Shown here in pieces: positions 30,085 through 41,012 of a DNA stretch of 64,000 bases. The position numbers and the translations under genes are program-made. This DNA comes from Lucinisca nassula (taxonomy: Eukaryota > Mollusca > Bivalvia > Lucinida > Lucinidae), in the NCBI GenBank assembly GCA_963580285.1, contig OY757025.1:121989223-122053222 (forward strand). The letters are read 5' to 3'. The notes below the pieces were generated by a model. It had not been told where the DNA came from. It saw only the letters and a list, made by a program, of their open reading frames with translations, and did not search any database. Positions within the stretch are counted from its first letter, which is position 1. Every line of letters starts with the position of its first letter.

Positions 30085-30720
30085 CTGCTAAAACAAGGAG
30101 TCAAATCACAAACAGCACTGATTCGTTGATTGCCTTTGAATATACACTGAGAAAAATAGTCCTGAACTGAGATTTATAATCAATAAATATGAGTAATTTA
30201 AGCAAACAGTGTAGACCCTGATCAGATGCCATATTCTGCGGCATCTGATCTGTGTTTACGCTGTTCCCCAATGTCCCAGTACACGAGCCCAGTCCAGATT
30301 TTACAGACACGAACCCTTTTTTACACAGTGCTCTGATGTCATTACGGTAACACACCGGTGCAACATACGGTAGTACACATTTTCACCCTCAAAATGGCTG
30401 CTTCTGTGATATTTTTCTTATTTATACTGCAAACATAGGTTGTGGGTGCTCGTTAGAGCCCCAGCATTGAGGCGGTTCTAATGAGTGCCCACAACCTATG
30501 TCTTGGAGCAGAAATAAGGAAGATAATGTTTACCCCCGTAAACCCCAGTTTTATTTTGTGAGGTTTAGGGGGTGTTCATTTCATGGACTTGTTTACATGA
30601 TGTCACAGGGAGAAGAAGAGCTAATCTACTTTAGATAACCGTTACCAAGATTTTGTAGCGATAGTATTAGCGATAGTCACATGCACAATAACAAGTAGGA
30701 ATAGACTGACAAGCATTGAC
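30085..30720. mobile_element. Family M interrupted by MITE D
   Basis: Outer block AACAGCACTGATTCGTTGAT, a core palindrome at 30201-30272, ACGAGCCCAGTCCAGATTTT, then a D insertion, then GCGATAGTCACATGCACAAT. Family M also occurs at 41350-42690 and 46770-47130. Confidence 0.65.
30340..30602. mobile_element. MITE family D nested in M
   Basis: CATTACGGTAACACACCGGT to CATGGACTTGTTTACATGATG (shortened: GGACTTGTTTACATGATG). Confidence 0.85.
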
Positions 30721-30944
30721 ACAAAACTAGAAAAGAAGAAAAAAAAAGCCAGATTGCGTCTGAGGTACTGTGTCAGCATTTTCATACTCGACACTAAACG
30801 GGTTTTTTTTTGGCTCTTTTTTTACAAATCATCGAAGTAACCTCACGACTGAGCTGGCATACATGTATTGCACAATGAAAATTTACCTATATAAACTGTA
30901 AAGAGCTTTCAATGACTAATCAATTCTTATTACCCACTAAACCC

Positions 30945-31333
30945 GTTTCGTACCAGAAACACCAAAAGGAGTAATTGGCATTCACCATATTTGCATTATT
31001 TGCTGACTCCCAGCTTGCACATTGTCAATATTGGAAAAACAGGTAACCAGACCCCCCTGACCTAAGGTCAGGGGGGTCTGGTTACCTGTTTTTCCAACAC
31101 TGATAACCTTCAGACTAGGAACAAGCAGATAATGCAAATAAGGTGAATACAGTGCAGGCCCAGATAAGACACCGTAGAAAGTGGCGTCTGATCAGGTTCT
31201 ACACTGTTTGCAAAGAGTTCAGCCAATTTCCAATATTTTTTTTTTTAAGAAAACACAACCTGATACCCCTAAATTTTGAAATGGACTACAGCCATATATA
31301 AGGAGGATATTACATTTGGTACAAAAAGGGTTA
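30945..31333. mobile_element. MITE family A interrupted by MITE E
   Basis: CCCGTTTCGTACCAGAAAC on the left and GGTACAAAAAGGG-TTAA on the right. The core is split: GTAATTGGCA ends at 30980 and TACAGTGCAGGCC resumes at 31148. Confidence 0.85.
30981..31147. mobile_element. MITE family E nested in A
   Basis: Reference copy. A near-continuous palindrome with arms of about 75 bp: TTCACCATATTTGCATTATT then TGCTG at one end, GGTCTGGTTACCTGTTTTTCC next to the centre, and a GACCTAAGGTC turn. The termini are inverted. Confidence 0.88.
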
Positions 31334-31415
31334 ATTGACTTGTACTGACTATTTCAATGTTAAAACAACCTGTGTCAAGTAGCTCATGCTCTCGTGCTAA
31401 AACAGCTACTTTCTG

Positions 31416-31658
31416 GGGCCAGTTGTTCAAAACTAACGACGTCGTTAGTTAACGTATTGTTAAAACTTTGATCATTAAATATGGTAAATATGCTGAAATT
31501 TTTTCTGAAAAAATGTGAGCAGCTTTTGCGAACGCAAAAGCTGCTCACATTTTTTCAGCAAAAATACCAAAATTTACAATATTGTACTTGCTAGAAGAGT
31601 TAACAATATGACCACTAACGAGCTCGTTAAGCTAACGATGCTTTGAACAACTGGGCCC
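31416..31658. mobile_element. Fold-back family F
   Basis: The termini GGGCCAGTTGTTCAAA and TTTGAACAACTGGGCCC are inverted. A strong central hairpin is TGTGAGCAGCTTTTGCG / CGCAAAAGCTGCTCACA. Related copies are at 51709-51962 and 58939-59192. Confidence 0.85.
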
Positions 31659-31659
31659 T

Positions 31660-31877
31660 GGTCTGTAGAACTAGCATTTTTCAGGTGAAAAAGTTTGATA
31701 TTTTCATATTTTTAGTCTGCAGATTGTGGGCACTTGTTAGAACTGCCTCAGTGAGTTCCCACTATGTTTTTGAGCAAATGTAAGGAAAATGATGAATACC
31801 CCCATAAACCCATTTTTTTCTTTAAAGGTTTTAGAGGGGTGTTAATTTCAGACCAGTTCACATGATTATATACATGC
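31660..31877. mobile_element. MITE family D, truncated
   Basis: Lacks its left terminus; keeps GATTGTGGGCACTTGTTAGA and ends CAGACCAGTTCACATGATTA. Confidence 0.6.
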
Positions 31878-32013
31878 CTCATCAAATCAACGAGGCTGTG
31901 TCTCATACATCTTAGTAAACCAAACTTTATAATCAGGAAATGTTGGGTTTTCCCGGGTATACATTTTTGTGGATACTGTGTACATTCAATACCTCTAATT
32001 TGCCATGGCTACT

Positions 32014-32143
32014 ACCGTATTGATCCTTAGTATTTGAACAGACAGGCCTAAGCAAACAGTGCAGACCCAGAATGAGATAAGACTTGGCCTGCACTGTTTG
32101 CTGAGGCCTATCTGTCCCGATACTTAGGATCATTACAGTATCC
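32014..32143. mobile_element. MITE family I, short form
   Basis: ATTGATCCTTAGTATTTGAA and CGATACTTAGGATCATTACAG are inverted. The core is reduced. Confidence 0.75.
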
Positions 32144-32164
32144 CAAACTTTCCATGGCCCTCAA

Positions 32165-32373
32165 TCCATTGCAGGCGGGAAGCCCCTAAAGAGGTACCCT
32201 GGCAAAAAGTGCAGGCCCAGATCAGATAAGGCAGAACCCGGCCTGCCCTATTTGCTAAAAGAATTTTTCATCAAAAATATAATAAAAATGAAATATAGGC
32301 CTACCACCCCTTATATGACAAATGGACTTGTCCAACATTATAGCAATGGAAGAGTCCACCAGTATACAACGGG
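32165..32373. mobile_element. MITE family H
   Basis: CCATTGCAGGCGGG to GTATACAACGGG-TTAA (32374-32377). The core is partly deleted. Confidence 0.8.
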
Positions 32374-32414
32374 TTAAGGTGTTTCGCTATTGAAGTTTGA
32401 CTGGGCCTAATTAG

Positions 32415-32698
32415 CATCACATGAACAAGTCCGTGAAATGAACACCCCACTAAACCCCACTTTATATCGAGAAAACTGGGGTTTATGTGGGTATACATTA
32501 TTTTTCTTATTTCTGCCCAAAGACATAGGTTGTGGGTAATCGTTAGAACCGCCTCAATGAGGCGGTTCTAACGAGCACTCACAACCTATGTTCGGACTAT
32601 GGATAAGAAAAATATCACAAAGTTTCATCGGAACAGTAGTCATTTGGAGAAAAGAAAGAATGCACTATGGCACATGGGTGTGTTTTAGTACTGTAATG
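32415..32698. mobile_element. MITE family D (second sub-group)
   Basis: CATCACATGAACAAGTCCGT to GGGTGTGTTTTAGTACTGTAATG (last block shortened: TTTTAGTACTGTAATG). The central hairpin is at 32526-32590. Confidence 0.85.
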
Positions 32699-32699
32699 T

Positions 32700-33177
32700 A
32701 GCATTTACCTGGATTATACATCAGCAATGTAAAGCTACTGCCCTTTGTAACTTTTGGCACACTGAAGAACCAATGGCCCCCAAAACGTTGCCATTTCAAA
32801 AATGAAGGAATTAAGGTGTTTGAAAAACAAAAAAAAAACAATTTTACTCACTGGAGATAAACTGTGGTAGCGGTGGTTTTGCTGACGTCAACCCGTACCC
32901 ACAACTCTGTAGATAATGTTCCCTGGCTCGGGAACGGATTCTCTTATACTTGTTCTTTCTCTGCACTCTTTCTTCTTCTCCATCATGTAGCAAGTGGGAA
33001 CCATCCTGTAGCCAGTGGGAACCAGCCAGCTCCATTCTTTACTGGCAGTTTATACTGTGTAAAAAAATATAATAAACAATACTGTGCATGGTGATATTTT
33101 TGTGTTTTTACAACCCTTCAATAAAAGTACAAGTAAGGCCTGATTTCAATAATGGTATCAGTGGCATGCAGCCATTT
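32700..33177. other. Unassigned DNA
   Basis: It contains a short direct repeat GTAGCAAGTGGGAACCA / GTAGCCAGTGGGAACCA (32987 and 33009). Opposed open frames of 63 and 76 codons show no domain. Confidence 0.35.
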
Positions 33178-33482
33178 GTTTGGTTTTGTTTGATTTGAGG
33201 TTTAACGTCCCCATCAACACTGTAAAGGTCATTTTGGAGACTTTGCTTCCAATTTTGTGGGACTTTTACCCAACATTGAGATGAAATGACATCTCAATCC
33301 CTGTCACCCAATGAAACCAATAAGGTTTACAAGCATGGACGGGCCAACTTGCACCGCTTGGCCTGGGCAGGCTTAGATCCTCTAAGCCGTTTACCACTAC
33401 TGGTGTGCGGGTAGGTTTCAGTTCTGCGTGGAAGCATCATGCAGCCCATATATTTCTTCAAGCCCCGATGGGTGGGGGCCAG
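33178..33482 (-). repeat. SINE-1, full length
   Basis: Full minus-strand copy from the TTTGTTTGATTTGAGGTTTAA tail (shortened: GATTTGAGGTTTAA) to CCGATGGGTGGGGGCC. Confidence 0.9.
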
Positions 33483-33709
33483 GCATGCAGGCCCACATCA
33501 GTTGGCATTAAATCATCATTATAATTGTCATAAATTTCTATGATTTTCAGTTTTGGGGGTTGAATGTTTATGTTGGATGATTCACTCGATTGTTTATAAA
33601 TCGACCCAAAACTATTAGTGCTGGAGCCCATGTGACTCACTGATTTGTAGGAAATGCATGTTTGTTTGTTTTGTTTGATTCGAGGTTTAATGTCCCCATC
33701 AACACTGTA

Positions 33710-35343
33710 TTCACCTTATTTGCATTATCTGCTGGTTCCTAGTCTGAAGAACTATCTATCTAATCTTATACTGAGTCGGTCATATTTGGCCATTACCTCA
33801 GTTGATTGGGTGGCTAAATTTAGAATTTAGCTGACAAAAAAAAAGAGAGGCACTGGATGTGTCCTTAAACTATTTACAATCTGCATAACAGAGGTATCCT
33901 AAAATCATTACTCTGAGTCTCAATCTTACACTGTACGGGCTTTAAACTCTTCTGCGGACTTGGCATTCGCCGCAGAAGAGGGCAGACTATTCCATTGGGG
34001 AATAGTTCTAGGAAAGAACAAGTTCTTCAGTGCATCACTATAGGACTGGTATCTACGATTTTGTGAGTCTTTTACTTTTGATGCCCTTGTTTGGGTCGAC
34101 ACTGTTATAGGGGTCAAGTACCTATCTTTATTAATAACAGACACTGAATCAGAGTGTATCTTGTAGAAGAAGGTTAAAGAGGACTGCTCACGACGGGCCT
34201 CCAGGGACGGCCACTCTAGCTCATTAAGCATGTCAGCGACGCTACTTCTATTTCGCCGTCGCCTACAGGTCCATCGAGCAGCTGTCCTCTGCACCTTCTC
34301 CACCTGCTGAGTCTGAGTTTTAACTTAGGGATGCATTTTCAAGTTGAGGGCGAACCAATGTTTTATATGCAACATCCTTTGTCTGCCTAGGTGCAAAAGC
34401 CAAGTTCAGTCTAGGGAATCCTAAAGTCCTAGTTGATTTAGATGTAATCTCAGAGATATGTTGACCCCAATCAAGATCGTCAGTGATGGTGATACCAAGA
34501 TATTTGGCGGATTGAACATGCTCCAAAATTTGCTGGTGAAGTGAATAGTCAAACTTAATTTGCTTGTCCGGAGGGTGTTGTGAACCCCTCATTGAGTGAC
34601 ATTTGGCCACATTGAACTTCATTTGCCAATCGGCCTCCCACTGTTCAAGTTGATCCAGGTCATCTTGTAATATAAGACAGTCAGAAGGAGAATATACGTT
34701 CCTATACAGGACACAATCACCAGCAAACAAACGGACCGATGACCTGATATTATCGGGGAGATCATTAATGAAAACCAAGAAAAGGACCGGTCCAAGGACC
34801 GAACCTTGGGGGACTCCAGATAAAACAGGGACTGGATCAGACGCTTGGCCATCACTAGTACAACTTGTTGTGAGCGCCCAGAGAGCCATGAGCTAATCCA
34901 CCTATGTGTGGATCCTCTTATCCCATAGTACTCCAGTTTATGTAATAGCCTTCTGTGAGGTACCTTGTCAAAGGCCTTAGTGAAGTCCATGATGATCAAG
35001 TCAGTCTGTTTGTGGCCACTGTTTATGGCCCCATCCAGATTGCTCACAATGTCATAGTAAAATTGAACAAGCTGCGTTTCGCAAGACTTTTGACTCCGGA
35101 AACCATGTTGACAGTCAGCAAGAATGCTCTCAAAGGCAAAGGCAGTCTTTGACTCCGGAAACCATGTTGACAGTCAGCAAGAATGCTCTCAAAGGCAAAG
35201 ATTATCAGTGTTGGAAAAACAGGTAACCAGACCACCCCCCCCCCCCCCCACGACCTCGAAAGGTCTGGGGGGTCTGGTTACCCGTTTTTCCAATATTGAC
35301 AATGTGCAAGTTGGGAGCCAGCAAATAATGCAAATATGGTAAA
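33710..35343. mobile_element. MITE family E interrupted by an RT fragment
   Basis: The left end TTCACCTTATTTGCATTATC to about 33749. The rest resumes at 35201 (ATTATCAGTGTTGGAAAAAC) and ends CAAATATGGTAAA. The TA duplication in the SINE shows that the E family targets TA. Confidence 0.88.
33750..35200 (-). pseudogene. Non-LTR retrotransposon reverse transcriptase fragment (Jockey/CR1-like)
   Basis: It would encode the 3' half of an endonuclease/reverse-transcriptase protein, but is dead. Reading 5' to 3' on the minus strand: fingers block ADCQHGFRSQ; RT motif A DFTKAFDKVPH (about 34988-34956); WISSWLSGRSQQV; motif B SGVPQGSVLGP (about 34827-34795); motif C reads FAGDC where the family has FADD, so one catalytic Asp is changed to Gly (about 34728-34714); then the thumb and a C-terminal domain (KVQRTAARW...FFPRTIPQWNSLP) ending at 33926. 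Frames shift near 34850 and near 34310. A ~53-bp stretch over ADCQHGF is tandemly duplicated at 35093-35200. Beyond the stop, about 175 nt of 3' UTR end in ATAGATAGTT-like repeats, as in CR1/L2-type tails. It is 5'-truncated and inserted in MITE E. Confidence 0.88.
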
Positions 35344-35584
35344 TAGGTCATTTTGGAGACGTTGCTTCCAATTTTGTGGGACTGTGTTTTTACCCAACAT
35401 TGAAATGAAAGACATCTCAAGCCCTGTTGCCCAAAGAAACCAATACGGTTTATAAGCATGGACGGACCGACTCGCACCGCTTTGCCTGTACAGGCTTAGA
35501 TCCTCTAAGTGGTTTAATTACCAGTACGCATGTGCGATCAGTTTCAGCTCTGCACTGAAGCATCCTGCAGCCCATCTATTTCTT

Positions 35585-35863
35585 CATTACGTGAACAAAT
35601 CCGTGAAATGAAGACCCCCCTATACCCCTCTTTATATAGAGAAAACTGGGGTTTACGGGGGGTATACATTATTTTCCTTATTCTTGCTTCAAGACATAGG
35701 TTGTGGGAACTCGTTAGAACCGCCTCAATGAGGCGGTTCTAACGAGCACACACAACCTATGTTTGCAGTATTTATAAGAAAATTATCACGGATTTTCATC
35801 AGAAAAATGGTCATTTTGGAGATGTAAAAATTCACCAATTCGTACAGATGTGTTATCGTAATG
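35585..35863. mobile_element. MITE family D nested in SINE-1
   Basis: CATTACGTGAACAAATCCGT to GATGTGTTATCGTAATG. One extra T at the junction is the only duplicated base. Confidence 0.88.
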
Positions 35864-35892
35864 TCAAGCACTGAGGGGCGAGGGCCAAGGAA

Positions 35893-36260
35893 ATGCAAAT
35901 TGTAACTTATTTATAGAATTTTATCTCAGTAGGGTCACCATGCGTAAAAAAAGGGTCATCTGTAGAATGTGGGCTGGAATTTTCGGTCAGGCTTGCCAGA
36001 GTAGATCCAGATCAGTCAAGCAGAACATGGCATCTGATCAGAGTCTACACTGCTTATAGTACAGGAATTTATTTAGCATCAGACGATGAAAAATGCAGCA
36101 TCTGATGATCTGATCAGGGTCTACACAGTTTTGCACTGTACAAACTCATTTCACCAACTTTTCAGCTAACACCCTTCAACACCAATGGTTCGCCCGGAAC
36201 CAATCTTACCTCTCCCTTTGGGGGTTTAGATATATTGGGAGATAGATAGATTGTTACATT
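35893..36260. other. Mostly unassigned DNA with core-palindrome fragments
   Basis: Two degenerate copies of the shared core arms (GATCTGATCAGGGTCTACAC and GCATCTGATCAGAGTCTACA) lie at 36000-36130. Confidence 0.4.
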
Positions 36261-36264
36261 CTGC

Positions 36265-36545
36265 ACACCAGACAAGGAAATCCGTGATTTTACCTTGGGA
36301 TAGAAATTTATGTTCCGACCCCAAATCGAATATAATCGCGTGTTTGATAAATGCACTGGTTGATTACAACAACATGCGCGGCGGCGTCATGCGTGACGTC
36401 ACTAAACATACCTGTTGTGTCATCACAAAATGGCGGACGTTGGTAACCAAGTGACAGCAACTATTTAAAATTCGCAATAGAAATGGAAGGTATGCAAAAA
36501 AAAGAATCCACCCCTCACACCCATATCAGATTCTTATAATCCCAA
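36265..36545. mobile_element. Fold-back family L, second copy
   Basis: CACACCAGACAAGGAAATCC and GGGATAGAAATTTATGTTCC match 5929-5980. The right end AGAATCCACCCC...ATATCAGATTCTTATAAT is degenerate. Confidence 0.6.
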
Positions 36546-36549
36546 TCAG

Positions 36550-37300
36550 GCCCATTTTCACAATCTACACTCAAGATACCTACCAGTACTCTCAGTGCTT
36601 TGATTTATAACTGCGCAGCTGAATCACACCTCTGAATCTAAGGATCCTGGTTGCAGAATGCGGGTAAACGCGACTTTTGTTTTGGTGAAAGTTTATTCTT
36701 GGGGACTCAAAACCGGTATTCAGCTGGCATGGCTGGGGACTCATATATTCTGTGCCAGATAGTTAGCTTTTACTTTTAGTCACTGTATGTCACCAGATGG
36801 TTCATTTCACTTTTTTCAGTCTTTAGTCCACTGATTGTCAAGTTTGTTGACAAATTCTGATTTGATACTTGGGCCACCACTTTAAAGTGTGCGCAAGTTG
36901 CACGTGCTTTCAAATACCCATTTGTGTTCTTGTATTGTCTTGCATCAAATTCATCCTCTGTAAGCGCACCGTCTAGAGCTTGTTGAAGCTGGTCTGCGCA
37001 GTACCAATAAAGTGGCTGAATGATATTTCTTGACCATCATTATTTTCCATATTTTTTAACAAAAACATACAGTCGAACGAGCAATGGCTCGAACTCCTTT
37101 GGGACGATGACAATTTGTTCGAGACTGGGGTAGTTCGAACCACTGGGGGTAGTTTCTCTGTAATCCAGGCATGGGTGCTCGTTACAGCCTCAACTAAATG
37201 ACCTACTATATAACTAGGGAGTACCTAGAATCTTTATTGCGTTTATAAATCAGAAAAAAACACCTATCATTCTGCCATGAATGGCATGATGTCCTTTCAT
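36550..37300. other. Unassigned DNA
   Basis: A short CAGTCGAACGAGCAATGGCT...AGTTCGAACCACTG inverted segment (37072-37143) may be a pogo/Tigger-like relic. Nothing else recognised. Confidence 0.35.
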
Positions 37301-37309
37301 AATGAATGT

Positions 37310-37357
<48 letters not shown>

Positions 37358-37359
37358 TA
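37310..37359. repeat. (TTTC)n microsatellite
   Basis: About 12 uninterrupted TTTC units; a shorter tract recurs at 37411-37428. Confidence 0.95.
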
Positions 37360-37439
37360 CAGCCCTTTCAACATTATTTACGACCCTTTCAACATTAACA
37401 CTACCATATCTTTCTTTCTTTCTTTCTTAAACATATACT

Positions 37440-37860
37440 GCGATCGGTCATATTTCACTCGTAGGTCCGGTGTATATTACATACAGTCCAAGCCTGCAGA
37501 ATGAACTTGAGCCTACCCAGTATATGTAATTCTTCAAGGGGCATTCATTCTTGCAAATGGTGCGAAGTGAGCATCGAAATACTGAAAAGTTATCCCCCGG
37601 GGGGGAGAACACGGGTGCATCAACGGCAAGTGCACTGGCCACTGAGCTACCACGGCACTAGTGTGCTCTCGCGAAAAACACTTAAGGCAGTGAAACTAAC
37701 ATCATCCCCAGCGTCCAGCCGCGCCCCACCTCGCACGCATTCCTCCTCCGGTCTAGTTTGATGTTTGTCAATTGAAATATACTTCAAGTTTTCGCGGGTT
37801 TTCCGTGTAGGCTCGGACCCATCAAATTGATTAGTCCGAGTGTAGGCTACCATAAGACGA
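37440..37860 (-). repeat. Possible tRNA-headed SINE
   Basis: On the minus strand near 37665-37610 the sequence GCCGTGGTAGCTCAGTGGCC resembles a tRNA A box followed by a TTGATGCACCCGTGTTCT arm. Only one copy is visible, so family status is uncertain. Confidence 0.4.
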
Positions 37861-37901
37861 GGCCAGCTATGGACAGATGTGGAAGTACTATGACATCAAA
37901 A

Positions 37902-38166
37902 CATCACGAAAACACGCCTATATAATTCTGACCCCCTTGAACCCCACTTTTATATAGTAAAACTGGGGTTTATTGGGGTTAAACCTTAGTCTTATTTCTG
38001 CTCTAAAATACAAATTGTGGGTACTCGATAGAACCGCCTCTAACGACTACCCACAATCTATATTTTGAACAGTATCATAATTTTTCCGTTTTTCGGCGGT
38101 AAACATGGTTTACAATGTATTTTTTTTTTTTTTTTTTTTTTTTAATATAGGCGTGTTTTAGTCATG
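37902..38166. mobile_element. MITE family D
   Basis: CATCACGAAAACACGCCTAT to ATAGGCGTGTTTTAGTCATG. Half the central hairpin is deleted; a poly-T run occupies 38121-38144. Confidence 0.82.
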
Positions 38167-38249
38167 ACAACATTCATTTCAATGTTTGTGCACTTTGAAC
38201 ACCAGGTGCACTATCGTTTTGGAATGGAGTACACTACATCTTTCTGCCC

Positions 38250-38545
38250 GGCCCCCGCCCATAGGGGCTTGAAGAAATATATGGGGTGCATGATGCTTCC
38301 ACGCAGAGCTGAATCCGGCCCGCACACTAGTACTGGTAAACCGCTTAGAGGATCTAAGCCTGTCCAGGAACCGCGGTGCGAGGCGGACCGTCCATGCTAA
38401 TAAACCCTATTGGTTTCATTGGGCGACAGGGCTTGAGAAGTCATTTCATCTCAGTGTCGGGCAAAAATCCCACAAAATTGGAAGCAACGTCTCCAAAATG
38501 ACCTTTACAGTGTTGACGGGGACGTTAAACCTCAATTCTAACATG
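38250..38545 (+). repeat. SINE-1, full length
   Basis: CCCCCGCCCATAGGGGCTTG to GACGTTAAACCTCAATTC. Confidence 0.88.
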
Positions 38546-38756
38546 ACGTTAACGTTTTTCCCAATTAACCCAGTGGAAACGTCAGCGATAATTCACGTCG
38601 TCAACGTGGTGCGTGCAATTTGGCGTCATCGTGACGTTGCATGTAAACATTTCCTTCTGTCGACATCCGCTGCAAAATAGTCCCCAAGATAACGCTTTGT
38701 TACTACTGTATTTCAGTTTAGCATCATGTTAGAATCGAAATAATTTCCACGCACCC

Positions 38757-38893
38757 GGTGTGTTATCGTGATTAACACACGGTGTTGTCGGGCATATGCG
38801 AATATTAATTCACTCCGGCTTCGCCGTCGTGAATTAATATTTCGCAATCTGCCCTCCAACACCGTGTGTTAATCACGATAACACACGGTACGT
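38757..38893. mobile_element. Isolated fold-back, ~137 bp
   Basis: GTGTGTTATCGTGATTAACA, CACGGTGTTG and GAATATTAATTCAC on the left pair with the complement ending ...AATCACGATAACACAC on the right. The turn is TCCGGCTTCGCCGTC. The outer GTGTTATCGT motif resembles D termini, but the body is different. Confidence 0.8.
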
Positions 38894-38894
38894 G

Positions 38895-39376
38895 GAGATT
38901 ATTTCTTAAATCAAACAAAATCCATCCTTCTGCCACAGCTGGCTCAGGTGTAGTGCATTAATGTGCAACGTCTCTGTGGTAACACAAGGGCGAGAACTCT
39001 ACTAGACGTTTAACCAAAATCAGTTAGATTACAATATCTTCTTCATACTAAAACTCTACCTTAACACACTCCAATCAGTATCGCATTATCTTCTACCGGG
39101 AATATAGTTAATACTCAAAGTTAACAAAAACATATGGCCTTAACTCGCTCTACACATTAACCTGCATGTGGTGGCGTTAACGATAATGGATTTCTGTGCA
39201 CAAACAGTTACCTGTGTTTCGAAAGTAGTTTGTAGAGAAATATTGTTCTAAAGGATTGGTTGCAAACTGTGAATTTAATAAGATTCGGGCTTTTGAAACA
39301 AAGAAAGGTAAGCGTTTCGAATTTCTTTTTAAAAAATATACAGTTAAATATAAAAAAATAACATTAGTTTTTCATT
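38895..39376. other. Unassigned DNA
   Basis: Nothing recognised apart from AT-rich low-complexity sequence. Confidence 0.3.
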
Positions 39377-39398
39377 TGTTGCAACTTAATTTAAGGAT

Positions 39399-39670
39399 CA
39401 TCACGAAAACACGCCCATATAAATTTGACCACCCCCCTAAACCCCAATTTTATATAGTAAAACTGAGGTATAAGGGGGTATACATTATTTTTCTTATTTC
39501 TGCTCTAAAATATAGATAGTGGGTACTCGTTAGAACCGCCTCATCATGAGGCGGTTCTAACGAGTGCCCACAATCTATATTTTGAGCAGAAATAAGAAAA
39601 ATATCACGATTTTTCATCTTTAAATATCTTTTTTTCGGAGGTATATTTGTATAGGTGTGTTTTGGTAATG
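39399..39670. mobile_element. MITE family D with 22-bp flanking direct repeats
   Basis: CATCACGAAAACACGCCCAT to GGTGTGTTTTGGTAATG. TGTTGCAACTTAATTTAAGG-AT (39377-39398) and the same with one change (39671-39692) abut the element exactly. Confidence 0.88.
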
Positions 39671-39819
39671 TGTTGCAACTTTATTTAAGGATGTTCAACT
39701 GTTTGTCTCAAAAATGAATCTTATATCGTTAATCATTCAAAAGTTTTAAGCCATATGATGTGTGGTAGGACTTTTTTATTACACCCGAGTAACAATGTAT
39801 TCTTTCTATCATATATACT

Positions 39820-40055
39820 CGCCCCCGCCCATCGGAGATTGGGCTGCATGGTGCTTTCGAACAGAGCTGAAACCGACCGAATATTCGGAGCCTGTGCCAG
39901 GCAAAGTTTTGCAAGTCGGACCATCACTTACTTTGAGATGTCATTTCATCTCAATGCCGGGTAAAAGTCCCACAAAATCGAAAGCAACGTTTCCAAAATA
40001 ACCCAAATAGTGTTGACGGAGACGTAAAACCGCAACTTCGACACAAACAAACTGT
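39820..40055 (+). repeat. SINE-1, diverged
   Basis: CCCCCGCCCATCGGAGATTG to GACGTAAAACCGCAACTTC then ACACAAACAAAC. Confidence 0.8.
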
Positions 40056-40094
40056 CATATATACAGAAAGATAAGTTTTTTTTTCTTCTTCTTG

Positions 40095-40290
40095 ATACCT
40101 CACCTCACTTCTAACGAGTACCCACAAACTACACCTAACTACACCTAACGAGTACCCACAAACTACACCTAACTACACCTAAGCGCAGAATTAAGGAAAA
40201 TAAACTGTGCCCCTGCATAAAACCCTAGTTTTCTCTACACATGTAAAAAGCAGGTTTACGGGGGTTTTATTACACGGACTTGATAACGGT
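40095..40290. mobile_element. MITE family D, half element with internal duplication
   Basis: TTCTAACGAGTACCCACAAA opens the half-hairpin. ACGAGTACCCACAAACTACA is tandemly repeated, and it ends near ATTACACGGACTTGATAAC. Confidence 0.65.
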
Positions 40291-40504
40291 TCATCATATT
40301 TATCATATGACGTCGCGTCTGAGAGTGTAATAACGCCATGTAATATTTTCGATAATCCACTAGTGGATTAAATATGCAAATTAGCTAGATACGTCCCGTA
40401 ACGTTACATGTACGACGTTCTCAACAGCGTCGCGTTTACTAATGGCGGAAAATTGACATTCTTGTAAACAATCGTGAATAAAATGCGTTTTAAATGTCAC
40501 ATGA

Positions 40505-40655
40505 TAAATAGAATCTTGCATTCGTGCTCATGTATTATTGAATTTATTAAACTCGTTGAGGAAAAGAGATAAAATGCTCGGCAAAGCCTCGCATTTTATC
40601 CCTTTTCCTCAACTCGTTTAATAAATTCAATAATACATGACCACTCATGTAAGAT
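40505..40655. mobile_element. Isolated fold-back, ~110-bp palindrome
   Basis: ATGTATTATTGAATTTATTA, AACTCGTTGAGGAAAAG and GATAAAATGC pair with the complement, turning at CTCGGCAAAGCCTCG. Confidence 0.82.
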
Positions 40656-40794
40656 CCTCTATATCACCTACAGACTCTATTTTCAGTGCAAATTAGAAAC
40701 TCGACAGCATGTTTTCTGTTTGTTTGAACTTTAACGGCCCAGTCAAAACCATTTTGATTATATCTAATAGGTCATTTTTTTCCTTGGCAGGCCT

Positions 40795-41012
40795 ATTTGT
40801 TTGATTAATTTTGAGATTTAGGTCATTTTGGAGACGTTGCTTCCAATTTTGTGGCACTTGAGATGAAATGACATCTCAATCCCTGCCGCTAAATGCAACA
40901 CATAGGGTTTATATACATGGACGGTCCGACTCACATCACTTTGGGTTTCAGCTCTGTGTGGAAGCATCATGCAGCCGAATCTATTTCTCCAAGCCACGAT
41001 GGGTTGGGCGGG
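40795..41012 (-). repeat. SINE-1, internally shortened
   Basis: From TTTGAGATTTAGGTCATTTTGG (shortened: GGTCATTTTGGAGACG) to CAAGCCACGATGGGTTGGGC. Confidence 0.8.

Larger units (their letters stand above)
33661..35892 (-). repeat. SINE-1 split by MITE E and MITE D
   Basis: Parts: 33661-33709, 35344-35584 and 35864-35892. The joins reproduce the consensus (CAACACTGTA + GGTCATTTTGGAGACG; CATCTATTTCTT + CAAGCACTG). The first insertion duplicated TA (33708-33709 and 35344-35345). Confidence 0.88.

Noticed and set aside
36375..36470. ATGGCGG-containing CpG promoter
   Set aside because: Only one weak motif, adjacent to fold-back family L, with no downstream coding sequence.
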